From assembly GCF_030730905.1 (NCBI RefSeq), contig NZ_JAVAMP010000001.1:310001-374000 (forward strand): 64,000 bases of DNA, in the 5' to 3' direction. A program made the translations under genes and the position numbers. How positions within the stretch are numbered: position 1 is the stretch's first letter; each line of letters begins with the position of its first letter. The stretch is from Chengkuizengella axinellae (lineage in GTDB: Bacteria; Bacillota; Bacilli; Paenibacillales; KCTC-33759). The notes beneath the pieces are model-generated. The model searched no databases. It was not told where the DNA came from and was given only the letters and a program-made list of their open reading frames with translations. Positions 28,961 through 37,896 of this stretch are shown here, in pieces.

Positions 28961-29281
28961 ATGAGTGAAAATAATAATGAAACAGAAACAATACTAGAGG
29001 ATGATTTGGGAACCATTTTTATTAAAAATGAAGAAGGTGAAGATGAGCCTTTTGAAATCATTATGCAATTTGAGGTTCATGAAACAGGAGCAAAATATAT
29101 GATGGTTGTTCCAGAAAAAGCTGAAGCGAATGAAGAGGAAGAGATTGATGAGGTATACCCATTCCGTTATGAAGAAGATGGAGACGATCTGAAGCTTTTC
29201 ACAATTGATGATGAAGAAGAATGGAACTTGGTGGAGGAAACATTTAATACCTTGTTAACCGAGTCTGACTTACAAGAATAA
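28961..29281 (+). CDS. DUF1292 protein (YrzB-like)
   Basis: 106 residues from the ATG 8 nt after GAGGAGGG; the longer reading overlaps ruvX. Very acidic. It shows the DUF1292 pattern of a short beta-rich domain (FEIIMQFEVHETGAKYMMVVP, YPFRYEEDGDDLKLFTID, WNLVEETFNTLL). Function unknown; position after ruvX is conserved in Bacillales. Confidence 0.88.
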   Translation: MSENNNETETILEDDLGTIFIKNEEGEDEPFEIIMQFEVHETGAKYMMVVPEKAEANEEEEIDEVYPFRYEEDGDDLKLFTIDDEEEWNLVEETFNTLLTESDLQE

Positions 29282-29300
29282 TAATGTTATAATGAAATGG

Positions 29301-29322
29301 AGCGGCCTAGTCCGCTTTTTTC
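29301..29322 (+). terminator. Terminator after the DUF1292 gene
   Basis: AGCGG, CCTAGT, CCGCT followed by six T. Confidence 0.7.
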
Positions 29323-29337
29323 TACGTATTAGAGGTT

Positions 29338-29470
29338 GTTTAAAAAGTACCCTTTTGATTATGAAGTAACGTATAGAAATATTTTCGACATTTGAATCTT
29401 ACATTTATCTTTGTAGTTCGGTGCTGAAAAGGAACTTTTTAAACTTTGATTATGTTGTTTAAAAAGTTGT
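29338..29470. repeat. Palindrome-ended repeat element before mltG
   Basis: GTTTAAAAAGTACCCTTTT (29338-29356) and AAAAGGAACTTTTTAAAC (29427-29444) form terminal inverted repeats of a 107-bp segment. A third GTTTAAAAAGT follows at 29458. The layout resembles a MITE or dispersed palindrome; no other copy occurs in this window. Confidence 0.5.
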
Positions 29471-29489
29471 TTATTAGGAGGGAAATACC

Positions 29490-30599
29490 TTGGAAAATCA
29501 AGAAGAGATTATGGAAGAAACTAGGACACGCAGTGGTTGGAAAAAAGTGAAAATTGTAATGTCCATTTTATCAATACTTATGTTTTTAATCGTAGGTTTT
29601 ATAGCAGGTGTAGTTTATTATGGGTATAGCTCTCTGCAACCAGTTGAAGCACAGGACGAATCTATTCGTTTTACAGTTGAAACAGGCATGAATTCAAAAC
29701 AGATTGCTAATCGACTGGAAGAAGAAGGACTCATTCGAAACCAAACATCTTTTACTTATTATTTAAAGTATAAAAAAGAAGGTCAAAGATTCCAAGCAGG
29801 TGATTATGAAATGCAGCCTGGAATTACAATCGATGAAATTATTCAAAAATTAAATGCTGGTGAAACAGTTGTGAATACGATTCAATTTACAATTCCAGAA
29901 GGGTATACTTTAGAGCAAATCACGGATAAGTTAGCTGGAGAGCAACTAATAAATTCAGATGTATTTAGCGAGCTGTTATTGCAACCTGAATTGTTTTCTA
30001 GCGCATCCATTAAAAATATCCCTGACGATGGAAATATGAAGTATATTTTAGAAGGATACCTTTTTCCTGAAACTTACGAGATGAAGGAAGAAAGTAATGA
30101 ACAAGATATTATTGAACGTATGTTGCTCGAGCTTGATAAAAAGTTAACATCTTTGCCTGAAAATTGGCAAGAACAGCTTGATGTTTTAGGTATTACTTTT
30201 CATGAAATGATGACCATTGCTTCACTTATTGAAAGGGAAGTGGTTGTGGATGAAGAAAGAAAGACTGTATCTGGTGTTATTTTTAATCGGATAAGAGATA
30301 ATGGTTTACTTCAAATTGATGCTACTGTACAATATGCTCTGGATGAACCTAAGGAACGTTTGTTATATGAAGATTTAGAAATAGAAAGTCCTTATAATAC
30401 GTATATCGTGGAAGGGCTGCCTCCTGGTCCAATTGCAAGTCCAAGTATATTATCGATTGAAGCGGCATTGTATCCAGAAGAAACAAGCTATTATTTTTAT
30501 GTAACTAAAAAAGATGGAACCCAGGAACATCTATTTGCTGAGACTTATTCAGAACATTTAAGTAATATTGAAAAAAGTAAACAAATGGTACAAAATTAA
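29490..30599 (+). CDS. mltG: Endolytic murein transglycosylase
   Basis: 369 residues from a TTG with AGGAGGG upstream. An N-terminal cytoplasmic tail, one membrane helix (about 22-45), a LysM-like segment (FTVETGMNSKQIANRLEEEG), and the YceG catalytic domain with E248 in ASLIEREVVVDEERKTVSGV. The signature YNTYIVEGLPPGPIASPS is present. Cleaves nascent glycan strands at the membrane. In Bacillus (yrrL) it lies in the same block before yrrM. Confidence 0.95.
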   Translation: MENQEEIMEETRTRSGWKKVKIVMSILSILMFLIVGFIAGVVYYGYSSLQPVEAQDESIRFTVETGMNSKQIANRLEEEGLIRNQTSFTYYLKYKKEGQRFQAGDYEMQPGITIDEIIQKLNAGETVVNTIQFTIPEGYTLEQITDKLAGEQLINSDVFSELLLQPELFSSASIKNIPDDGNMKYILEGYLFPETYEMKEESNEQDIIERMLLELDKKLTSLPENWQEQLDVLGITFHEMMTIASLIEREVVVDEERKTVSGVIFNRIRDNGLLQIDATVQYALDEPKERLLYEDLEIESPYNTYIVEGLPPGPIASPSILSIEAALYPEETSYYFYVTKKDGTQEHLFAETYSEHLSNIEKSKQMVQN

Positions 30600-30618
30600 G
30601 AATTTTAGGTGAAATAAT

Positions 30619-31293
30619 ATGGTTGATCTCAAAATAAATGATTATATTCTAAAGCTAATTCCTGAAAGAAATGAAGTGTTGCAAAGACTTGAAAAAGAAG
30701 CGAAAGAAGATGGAATTCCAAACATTCAACTTGAAAGTATTCAGTTTATAAAGGTGTTGCTGCAAAGTATTCAACCTGAACAAATATTAGAGGTTGGTTC
30801 CGCAATTGGGTATTCAGGAATCCACATGGCACAAGCTGCACCTATGGCACACATAACCACTTTAGAAATGGATGAACAACGTGCATCTAGAGCTAAACAA
30901 AACTTCCATGAAGCGGGTGTTTCAGGTAGAGTGAAACTTGTTTTGGGTAATGCGCTTGAGACGATACCTGCTTTAGAAGACACTTTTGATTTTATTTTTA
31001 TTGATGCTGCCAAAGGACAATATACTAAATTTTTAGAGTTGTCTTTAGAGCATAGTAAGCAAGGAACAGTTATTGTTTCAGATAATGTATTTTTTCAAGG
31101 TAACGTTGCAAAGAAACGAGATGAAATACAGCCAAGATATCGAAATATGATCGATAAACTTAATAAATATAACCAAATGCTTGCAAACCATCCAGAGTTG
31201 GAAACGAGCTTTATTTCAATTGGTGATGGATTGGCTTTATCTATATACAGTCCAATTAGTGATGCCAACTTATCCCGTATCAACACTCCGTAA
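30619..31293 (+). CDS. trmR: tRNA 5-hydroxyuridine methyltransferase (YrrM-like)
   Basis: 224-residue class I SAM methyltransferase. Motif I ILEVGSAIGYSGIHMA near 55-70, motif FDFIFIDAAKGQY, and VSDNVFFQGNV are typical of the COMT-like family. B. subtilis TrmR (YrrM) makes mo5U34 from ho5U34 in tRNA; the ho5U-forming proteins TrhP1 and TrhP2 are encoded just downstream here too. Starts 19 bp after mltG. Confidence 0.85.
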   Translation: MVDLKINDYILKLIPERNEVLQRLEKEAKEDGIPNIQLESIQFIKVLLQSIQPEQILEVGSAIGYSGIHMAQAAPMAHITTLEMDEQRASRAKQNFHEAGVSGRVKLVLGNALETIPALEDTFDFIFIDAAKGQYTKFLELSLEHSKQGTVIVSDNVFFQGNVAKKRDEIQPRYRNMIDKLNKYNQMLANHPELETSFISIGDGLALSIYSPISDANLSRINTP

Positions 31294-31611
31294 CACTACC
31301 TCTTCTCAAAGAGAGAGATAACGGACTGTAAAAAAAGGGTAACTTTTCAGAGGGAGATATAAGAACTCCCATTGAAAACAAGATTCTCTTTATATTTTCT
31401 AGAGTAAGAACATTACATTAAAAAAACAGCAGGTAAGTCAGCACTGAAAGTGCTGACCCTACAGACAGTACACAAATACTGATGCCGAAGTTAATTGTCA
31501 TAAATGGGCAGAAGTAAGTCGGGAGTCATGCAGAGTATGGCACATAAACAGTCGACAGAACGTACAAGGCAAGTAGGGAATGCTTGAACATTCTTTTACG
31601 AGGTGAAATCA
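31294..31611 (+). other. Intergenic stretch with a perfect 9-bp hairpin
   Basis: 318 bp between trmR and trhP1. GTCAGCACT, GAA, AGTGCTGAC (31437-31457) is a perfect stem without a T-run. Blocks CACTGAAAGT, TACTGATGC and GTCATAAATG near it recur in the reverse complement of 34620-34706. No coding potential seen. Confidence 0.4.
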
Positions 31612-32541
31612 ATGAGACAAAAACCAGAACTTTTAGTTACAGCTGGTTCAATTGAGGAGTTAGAACGATTAATTCAGGCAGGTGCCGATGCAGTGAATAT
31701 CGGACATAATGAATATGGAGTAAGAATGCCTGGTAATTTTAGTATAGAGGAAATAAAGGAAGCGGTGAGAATCGCTCACGGCCAAGATGTAAAGGTTTAT
31801 GTGTCTTTGAATAATATTTTTAATAATGCGCAGTTAGAGTCATTGCCATCTTATTTGAAAGAACTTCATGATTGCAAAGTGGATGCAATTACGTTTGGAG
31901 ACCCTGCCGTCGTTTCTATTTTAAATCAAGTTAATATTAAAATGAATTTACATTGGAATACTGAAATGACTTCAACTAATTATGTAACCGCCAATTATTG
32001 GGGAACTAAGGGTGCAACAAGAATGATATTAGCTAGAGAATTAAACTTGGAAGAAATTCAGGATGTCAGTGAAAAATTAAATCTAGAATCTCAAATTCAG
32101 ATTCATGGAATTACGAATATTTATCATTCAAAACGTGAATTAGTGAAAAGTTACATGGGTCACATTCGAAAAGAAGATATAGAAAACTTTGATCAAAATC
32201 GTAATTTGTATTTAGTAGAACATGAAAGACAGGATTTAAAACTTCCTATTTATGAAGATGAGAATGGTACACATATTATGAGTGCTGATGATATTTGTAC
32301 GATTGACGTTTTGGATGAAGTGTTGGCAGAACCAATTGATAGTGTTAAAATTGAAGGATTATTGAAATCCATTGAGTACAATGAAACAGTTGTACGTTGT
32401 TATCGTGAAGCGATTGATTCTTATTTTAAGAACCCTGAATCTTACGAATTTAATCCAGAATGGTTGGAACAAATTAAACAAGTACAGGATCCCGATCGTG
32501 AATTGTCCTATGGGTTTTTCTTTAAAGAGCAAGTATATTAA
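31612..32541 (+). CDS. trhP1: U32 family protein, tRNA hydroxylation protein P1-like (YrrN)
   Basis: 309 residues; ATG 31612 is preferred because GAGGTG sits 6 nt before it and would overlap the in-frame GTG. U32 opening ELLVTAGSIEELERLIQAGADAVNIG and core EIQIHGITNIYHSKRELV, DSVKIEGLLKSIEYN. In B. subtilis TrhP1 and TrhP2 act together, with prephenate, in forming ho5U34 of tRNA. Lacks the cysteine-rich cluster segment seen in the partner. Confidence 0.85.
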   Translation: MRQKPELLVTAGSIEELERLIQAGADAVNIGHNEYGVRMPGNFSIEEIKEAVRIAHGQDVKVYVSLNNIFNNAQLESLPSYLKELHDCKVDAITFGDPAVVSILNQVNIKMNLHWNTEMTSTNYVTANYWGTKGATRMILARELNLEEIQDVSEKLNLESQIQIHGITNIYHSKRELVKSYMGHIRKEDIENFDQNRNLYLVEHERQDLKLPIYEDENGTHIMSADDICTIDVLDEVLAEPIDSVKIEGLLKSIEYNETVVRCYREAIDSYFKNPESYEFNPEWLEQIKQVQDPDRELSYGFFFKEQVY

Positions 32542-32872
32542 GAATACCCACAAAAGTGAAGTGAAGCTAAGTAGCATAATCCTATTACTTTTGCGGGGCC
32601 CGAAACAATAAATAGCAACGTTTTACAACCATTTTCAACAAAATCTTCCTTTAATGAAGTATTCGACAACTTCTTTGAAGTAACATCAATTAGAGATTTT
32701 GTTAATATTTTTCGTGGAGCCCAGAGCCAAATAGAACATTGTTCAGGGATTTCACTTAATGTTGTTTATATATCTTATGTAACCTAAACTAATTTACAAT
32801 TTTAACAGGACCATAAGCAACTATTTCTGCAAAGAGACTAGATTTTCATAAAAAAACAGGAGGTGTTGAGCG
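32542..32872. other. Intergenic stretch without recognised feature
   Basis: 331 bp between trhP1 and trhP2. It is AT-rich, with no clear promoter, terminator or ORF; only the trhP2 RBS AGGAGGTG at the right end stands out. Confidence 0.5.
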
Positions 32873-34132
32873 ATGACGGTACTTACTAAAAAGTCACCGG
32901 GTTCAACCAGAAGAAAATTAGATAAACCCGAGCTGTTAGCACCTGCGGGTAATTTAGAAAAATTAAAGTTTGCTATTCATTACGGAGCGGACGCTGTATA
33001 TATAGGGGGACAGAGGTTTGGACTTCGTTCCAATGCGGATAACTTTAGCATAGAGGAAATGAGGCAAGGGGTTGAATTTGCCAATAAGTATGGAGCAAAA
33101 GTATTTGTAGCTACAAATATTTATGCTCATAATGAAGATTTTGACGGATTAGAGGAGTATTTAAAACAATTAGAAGAAGTCGGGATATCAGCGATTATTG
33201 CTGCTGATCCTGCTATCGTAAATACAGCGCTTAAAGTAGCTCCGAAGTTAGAGGTTCACTTAAGTACACAGCAATCTACAATGAACTGGCAAGCGGTACA
33301 ATTTTGGAAAGATGAAGGATTGCCAAGAGTTGTATTAGCTCGTGAAGCAAACATGGAAGAGATAATCGAAATTAAAGATAAGGTTGATATTGAAATTGAA
33401 GCCTTTATTCATGGAGCGATGTGTTCTTCTTATTCTGGACGCTGTGTATTGTCAAATCATTTTACAGATCGTGATTCAAATCGTGGAGGTTGTTCTCAAT
33501 CTTGCCGTTGGTATTATGATTTGTATGAAGGTGATGAGAAGCATCCGATGTTTACAGTAGATGAAGATGACCCATTTACTATGGGATCAAAGGATCTGGG
33601 TATGATTGAACATATCCCTCAGCTTATTGAATCTGGTATCGATAGCTTTAAAATCGAAGGACGTATGAAGAGTATTCATTATGTTGCAACGGTAGTGAAT
33701 GCATATCGTCAAGCGATTGATGCGTACATGGACAATCCTGAGCATTATGAATTGAAGAGAGAATGGATTGATGAGATTCATAAAGCAGCAAATCGCCCCT
33801 TGAATTCTGGCTTTTTCTATAAAGCACCAGGAGCTGGCGAACATATCTATGAAGCTGAGGAAAAATTAGTTAACTTTGATTTTGCTGGTCTTGTAATAGA
33901 CTATAATGAGGAGTCAGGTATGGCGACCATTCAACAAAGGAATCATTTTAAAGTTGGGCAAGAGGTCGAATTCTTTGGTCCAAATGGAACCTTCTTCAAA
34001 CAAATTGTAGAGAGAATTTGGGACGATAAAGGCAATGAGATAGATGCTGCAAGACATCCTTTGATGACTTTGAGATTGAAGGTAGATCAGCCTGTTCATG
34101 CTTTAGATATGATGCGTAAGAAAAATATTTAA
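32873..34132 (+). CDS. trhP2: U32 family protein, tRNA hydroxylation protein P2-like (YrrO)
   Basis: 419 residues with AGGAGGTG upstream. PELLAPAGNLEKLKFAIHYGADAVYIGG opens the U32 domain. The segment FIHGAMCSSYSGRCVLSNHF followed by GGCSQSCRWYYD carries the four cysteines expected to bind a [4Fe-4S] cluster. The C-terminal small barrel (FVGL-like, near 330-419) is typical of YrrO/RlhA. Completes the trmR-trhP1-trhP2 set. In Bacillus udk and greA follow; here synteny breaks. Confidence 0.9.
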   Translation: MTVLTKKSPGSTRRKLDKPELLAPAGNLEKLKFAIHYGADAVYIGGQRFGLRSNADNFSIEEMRQGVEFANKYGAKVFVATNIYAHNEDFDGLEEYLKQLEEVGISAIIAADPAIVNTALKVAPKLEVHLSTQQSTMNWQAVQFWKDEGLPRVVLAREANMEEIIEIKDKVDIEIEAFIHGAMCSSYSGRCVLSNHFTDRDSNRGGCSQSCRWYYDLYEGDEKHPMFTVDEDDPFTMGSKDLGMIEHIPQLIESGIDSFKIEGRMKSIHYVATVVNAYRQAIDAYMDNPEHYELKREWIDEIHKAANRPLNSGFFYKAPGAGEHIYEAEEKLVNFDFAGLVIDYNEESGMATIQQRNHFKVGQEVEFFGPNGTFFKQIVERIWDDKGNEIDAARHPLMTLRLKVDQPVHALDMMRKKNI

Positions 34133-34248
34133 TTTAATATGAATACCTCTAAGAACGACCACCCCCATGTGGTCAATGATGCATGAAATCATCCTGATTT
34201 ATATAAAGGAAAAAAGTATCTTATTTTAGGTGTTTTGTGAATTTCTAT

Positions 34249-34397
34249 CAAAATAGAGGAAAATGAAGGTCTTATTTCATTGGTTTTACTTATTTCACAC
34301 AAGAATTAAAGAAATAAGGCTAAAAATTTCCTCTATTTTTGCTGATTTTGCTAAGTTGAATAAAATAAGGCTAATAAAGCTCCTTATTCTATTTTAC
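34249..34397. repeat. Dispersed palindromic repeat, copy A
   Basis: An outer stem pairs CAAAATAGAGGAAA with TTTCCTCTATTTTTG, nested with CTTATTTC/GAAATAAG (34249-34341). A second hairpin AATAAGG/CCTTATT follows at 34364-34388. Copy B with the same two-hairpin plan is at 62359-62500. No ORF inside. Resembles a MITE or REP-like element. Confidence 0.65.
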
Positions 34398-34526
34398 TCA
34401 ACCCAATCAGAATGAGATTAGCAAATTCTAATGAAATTATATATGATAACAATCTGATTTCACAAAGAACATGGCACATGGATAACCATCCCTGCTAAAA
34501 CTACCTCGTCCATCTGGTAATAACAG

Positions 34527-34706
34527 GATCAGTGCATCCTGCACTAGTCTAAAATCAATCACATCGTGTGCGCCGCCAATCATGAGTAATCACTTCCATT
34601 AATCATTCTGACACCAGTTCATCACAAATTGGAAATTCCATAATAGCTCATTTATGACCTAGGTACTAAGCATCAGTACTTCCTTTACTAGTCTAACTTT
34701 CAGTGG
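34527..34706. repeat. Two degenerate direct repeats with conserved hairpin
   Basis: ATCAGTGCATCCTGCACTAG (from 34531) and ATCAGTACTTCCTTTACTAG (from 34672), both followed by TCTAA. In the first the arms AGTGCA/TGCACT pair; in the second AGTA/TACT pair, so the hairpin is partly kept. They lie in a 640-bp gap (34133-34771) that otherwise holds repeat copy A. Confidence 0.4.
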
Positions 34707-34771
34707 TGAAAAATAGAAGAACGCCCTACTGAAGCAAGATTCTTTTTAAACGAAAAATGTGAAGGTTTCTT

Positions 34772-35092
34772 TTGAATACGGAAATGATATCTCTAAAATC
34801 AGTTCTTTCGAATATAGTATACAATGGAGAAGATTTAAAACAGATAGCTCTTTTTATAAAAGACATAGATTTTAAAAACACAACAGAACAAGCAGAACTT
34901 ATCGATTTTCTTCAATATCTTGAAAAATATCCAGATGGTATTCAATTAGATGACAAAAATAAATCCTTGATAGAATCTAGTTACAATATACTTAAAAAGT
35001 ATAAATCTGAGATACAAAGATTCAATAGTAATGATTTCAACATCAATGACGAAATTTGGATCGAATTATTACAACTAATGTATATTGATTAG
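34772..35092 (+). CDS. Hypothetical acidic protein
   Basis: 106 residues from a TTG start with GAAGG upstream. Predominantly helical and acidic (KNTTEQAELIDFLQYLEKYPDGIQLDD). No recognised family. 100 bp before the retropepsin-like gene and on the same strand, so the two may be linked. The weak RBS leaves the start uncertain. Confidence 0.55.
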   Translation: MNTEMISLKSVLSNIVYNGEDLKQIALFIKDIDFKNTTEQAELIDFLQYLEKYPDGIQLDDKNKSLIESSYNILKKYKSEIQRFNSNDFNINDEIWIELLQLMYID

Positions 35093-35194
35093 AAACAAGT
35101 ACAGCAAGGGGAGGCAATTAGAATTGCTGATCAAGATTCATGAATTTAGCTTTTTGGAAAATGAATACCTAAAACTATGCATGGAGAAAAGGTT

Positions 35195-35587
35195 ATGAGA
35201 GATATTATACCGATTAAAATGGAAAATGGATTGCCATTTATTAAACTGGAATTAATAAATAATAATAAAAAAATAGTCTTAAATCATGTATTGATTGATA
35301 CTGGCTCTGCTAGCACTATTTTTAAATTAGATTCTGTCAAAGCAATTGGATTAGGTGCTGAACAAGATGATGTTATCGGTAAAATGTTAGGTGTAGGTGG
35401 ATCCGAATACGTCATTTATAAAACTGTTGACACAATCATTATAGGGAATTATACAGTACATAATTATCAAATAAATATTGGAAGCATGAACTATGGAATT
35501 AATATAGATGGCATGTTAGGGATAGATTTGTTGCAGGAGATAAAAGGTATTATACATTTAGATAAATTATTTATAGAGGTGAATTAG
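35195..35587 (+). CDS. Retropepsin-like aspartic protease domain protein
   Basis: 130 residues; the ATG at 35195 has GGAG 8 nt upstream. LIDTGSAST is the retroviral-type aspartic protease active-site motif, followed by beta-rich sequence (KMLGVGGSEYVIYKTVDTIII) and GMLGIDLLQEIKGII, the usual second half. There is no signal peptide, so it is cytosolic. Such single-domain proteins probably act as dimers; substrate unknown. Confidence 0.8.
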   Translation: MRDIIPIKMENGLPFIKLELINNNKKIVLNHVLIDTGSASTIFKLDSVKAIGLGAEQDDVIGKMLGVGGSEYVIYKTVDTIIIGNYTVHNYQINIGSMNYGINIDGMLGIDLLQEIKGIIHLDKLFIEVN

Positions 35588-35615
35588 ATGGAAATGAGCA
35601 CCTAATATTAGAAAA

Positions 35616-35641
35616 ATCACTTTAGCCCTAGCTAAAGTGAT
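35616..35641 (-). terminator. Bidirectional terminator between convergent genes
   Basis: ATCACTTTAG, CCCTAG, CTAAAGTGAT; the minus strand continues with five T. Confidence 0.75.
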
Positions 35642-35650
35642 TGATTTCGG

Positions 35651-36130
35651 TTAAGATTGATTTTGAATTACTGTTGCATTTAATGCACCTGATAAAACTG
35701 CGATTTGATTTACGTCTACTTCAAATTCTGATTCTCGCTCTAAGCGGATTTGATAAGTGTTTGTTCCACTGGCGGGAGATGAGTCAATAAATGTTAGGTT
35801 AGGAAAGCTTTTATGAATAACTAGCTGACCTGCTACTCCAAACTCTGTTTCGGGCAACATTCTTCTGATAGGTACATCATTTTTTAATAATTCATAACTT
35901 ACTACGAAGATTTTTTCAGAGAGATCTTCACTAAATTGTACAAATAGTTCTATCATTGAATCTAGTTTAATTGTTGTGTTGTGTGGATGTTTTACGCAAA
36001 CTTCCACAGTAAGAATAATAGTTGGATCATCTTGTTCTAATAAAATAGCATCAGCTGGAACTGTATCAAATGATGCTTGTGGAGTATTAAAATCATCAGA
36101 TTCCATAAAGGTTTCTTTAAACAACCCCAT
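35651..36130 (-). CDS. Putative spore-surface structural protein
   Basis: 159 residues, beta-rich, with alternating hydrophobic strands (TIILTVEVCVKHPHNTTIKL, YQIRLERESEFEVDV) and a C-terminal IAVLSGALNATVIQ that resembles the end of Bacillus exosporium (BclA/BclC-like) C-terminal domains. A perfect sigma-K-like promoter lies 50 bp upstream and AGGAGG before the ATG. Spore-coat or exosporium role is inferred from the promoter and composition only. Confidence 0.5.
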   Translation of the reverse strand: MGLFKETFMESDDFNTPQASFDTVPADAILLEQDDPTIILTVEVCVKHPHNTTIKLDSMIELFVQFSEDLSEKIFVVSYELLKNDVPIRRMLPETEFGVAGQLVIHKSFPNLTFIDSSPASGTNTYQIRLERESEFEVDVNQIAVLSGALNATVIQNQS

Positions 36131-36176
36131 ATTTTACCTCCTTCTCTTTCCATATAGTAAATAGAAGTCGTCTATA

Positions 36177-36204
36177 TAATATATGGGAAAAAGTAAAGGG
36201 TTGT
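36177..36204 (-). promoter_or_regulatory. Sigma-K-like promoter of the spore-surface candidate
   Basis: On the minus strand AC (36204-36203), 17 bp, CATATATTA (36185-36177). The same AC-N17-CATATATTA occurs before the third Ena-like gene. Confidence 0.5.
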
Positions 36205-36282
36205 CATAGGTGATGATATAGTTAAATAAAAATACGCAAGTGTCCAAAAGAGTTCATTTAATAAGGCTTTTTTTAAGTGTAG

Positions 36283-36732
36283 CTATTTCAAACCTTCGGC
36301 ACCCAATCCAATTTTTTTAAGTAATTCACATAATACTAATTTTTCTTCGTTGCTAATAAATGATAAATTATTGGATATCGTTTCAACGTGTTTTGGAAAT
36401 ATTTCGTTAAAAAGTGATTCGCCTTTTTCAGTAAGTACAACATTTGAAGCCCTGCGATCAGTAGGACAAGCTTGTCTTTTAACATAGTTTATTTTTTCAA
36501 GTTTATCAACAACATAAGTTATACTTCCGCTAGGTATAGAGAATATCTCACTAATCCGTTGAACAGGATGAGGTCCTTTATTGTATAAGAGTTCCAATAT
36601 CATAAATTGATCTGGGGCAATACCACTTTCTATTATGTCTTTTTTAGCATTTTCAAAAACAGCTTTATGGGCTTTGCTCCAGATTCTAAAAAGTCTAAGA
36701 TCTAGTTCGCTTTGTTCATTTCCACGGTACAT
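36283..36732 (-). CDS. MarR-family transcriptional regulator
   Basis: 149 residues with the winged helix VQRISEIFSIPSGSITYVVDKLEKINYVKRQACPTDRRAS in the middle and dimer helices at both ends. It resembles MhqR-type regulators of thiol or quinone stress. A single cysteine in the wing and one near the C-terminus could sense oxidants. Same strand as the pirin gene behind it, 261 bp apart; GAAGGAG RBS. Confidence 0.88.
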   Translation of the reverse strand: MYRGNEQSELDLRLFRIWSKAHKAVFENAKKDIIESGIAPDQFMILELLYNKGPHPVQRISEIFSIPSGSITYVVDKLEKINYVKRQACPTDRRASNVVLTEKGESLFNEIFPKHVETISNNLSFISNEEKLVLCELLKKIGLGAEGLK

Positions 36733-36844
36733 AATTCAGCTCTCCTTCAAGCTATAAATCAATTCCATATTAAAAAAACATCTATAAATGAGAAATATGA
36801 TTCTTAATCGTAATAAATGAAATGAAATAACATAAATCATTGAT

Positions 36845-36863
36845 GTGATAGGTATTATATCAC
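36845..36863 (-). promoter_or_regulatory. Candidate MarR autoregulatory operator
   Basis: GTGATA, 7 bp, TATCAC; on the minus strand it overlaps TATAAT, a possible -10 box of the marR gene about 115 bp upstream of its start. Confidence 0.4.
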
Positions 36864-36993
36864 TTTTACATATTAAGAATATTGTATCATATACGAATAA
36901 ACATGCATACGGAATTAAAATAAAGCAGGATATTTAGATACAGACACAAGTCATAATGTATGACAAATGTCTGCATAAAAGTGGTTTGAATTT

Positions 36994-37758
36994 TTAATGA
37001 CGTTTTTTGTATAAAGGATAGTCCACTTTAGAAGGAATCTCAATGAGAATAATTCTTACTTCTTCATCCTCAGATTTAAACGATACGTTTCCATCTTCTG
37101 ATGAATGAACGTTTACAAAGTCTTTATGTTTAAATTGAAAAGTTTCCTCACTTGTTACGGAACCATCACCTTGAATGACCAACCCAGCTAATGTACGATT
37201 TGACGAAAGTGAATGTTGATAAGAGGATCCACTTGAAACTGTAACATCATACATTTTAGCATCTGTCACCAGTTCAATCGGTGAATTTTCTCCAATGATT
37301 GTTTTTATTTTCACACCATTTTTTTTTGTAATTCCAAAATCTTCATGAACATAATTCGTATAAGTTGGTTCACGATGAATAGCTTCGTTTAAATATGGCT
37401 CAAACCAGATTTGCAATATTTCTGAAGGTTCTTTGTGAGATTCTGCATGAGAGATGCCTGATCCTGCCTTCATCAGCTGGGCACCTCCAACATTGACAAT
37501 ACTTTCAGTATTGAGTGAATCACGATGATAACCTCTCCCTTTAAGTACATAGGTTAAAATTTCAAATCCTTGATGTGGATGTAATCCTAGACCACCTTCA
37601 CCTTCAGTTTTCCCCCATGAGAAATAAAATAGAGGCCCAAGACGATTGATAACTGATCCTTCTCCAGGGAAACCAATTGGTTTTTGAAGTTTTATTTTTC
37701 CACCATCAAACTCGCCTTTTCCCTGATCTGCTGGTTTATAAATTCTAATATCCATCAT
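36994..37758 (-). CDS. Pirin family protein (cupin, YhhW-like)
   Basis: 254 residues; an ATG 9 nt earlier is too close to the RBS AAAGGAGA. The cupin metal site appears as HPHQGFEILTYVLKGRGYHRDS and GAQLMKAGSGISHAES: two His, one His, one Glu. The domain layout matches pirins such as YhhW, a quercetinase in E. coli. Pirins are often induced by electrophile stress under MarR-type control, in keeping with the neighbouring regulator and operator. Confidence 0.9.
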   Translation of the reverse strand: MMDIRIYKPADQGKGEFDGGKIKLQKPIGFPGEGSVINRLGPLFYFSWGKTEGEGGLGLHPHQGFEILTYVLKGRGYHRDSLNTESIVNVGGAQLMKAGSGISHAESHKEPSEILQIWFEPYLNEAIHREPTYTNYVHEDFGITKKNGVKIKTIIGENSPIELVTDAKMYDVTVSSGSSYQHSLSSNRTLAGLVIQGDGSVTSEETFQFKHKDFVNVHSSEDGNVSFKSEDEEVRIILIEIPSKVDYPLYKKRH

Positions 37759-37896
37759 AATATTCATTCTCCTTTTTATTTAAAAATATAAATTTAAATG
37801 TGTTTGATATTTTTTAAGAGTCCACCTTCATTGGATGTTATCTCATTAAATCTCTTAAAAGGTGCATTAGTATCGCTTATTTTACCCTAAAATTAT

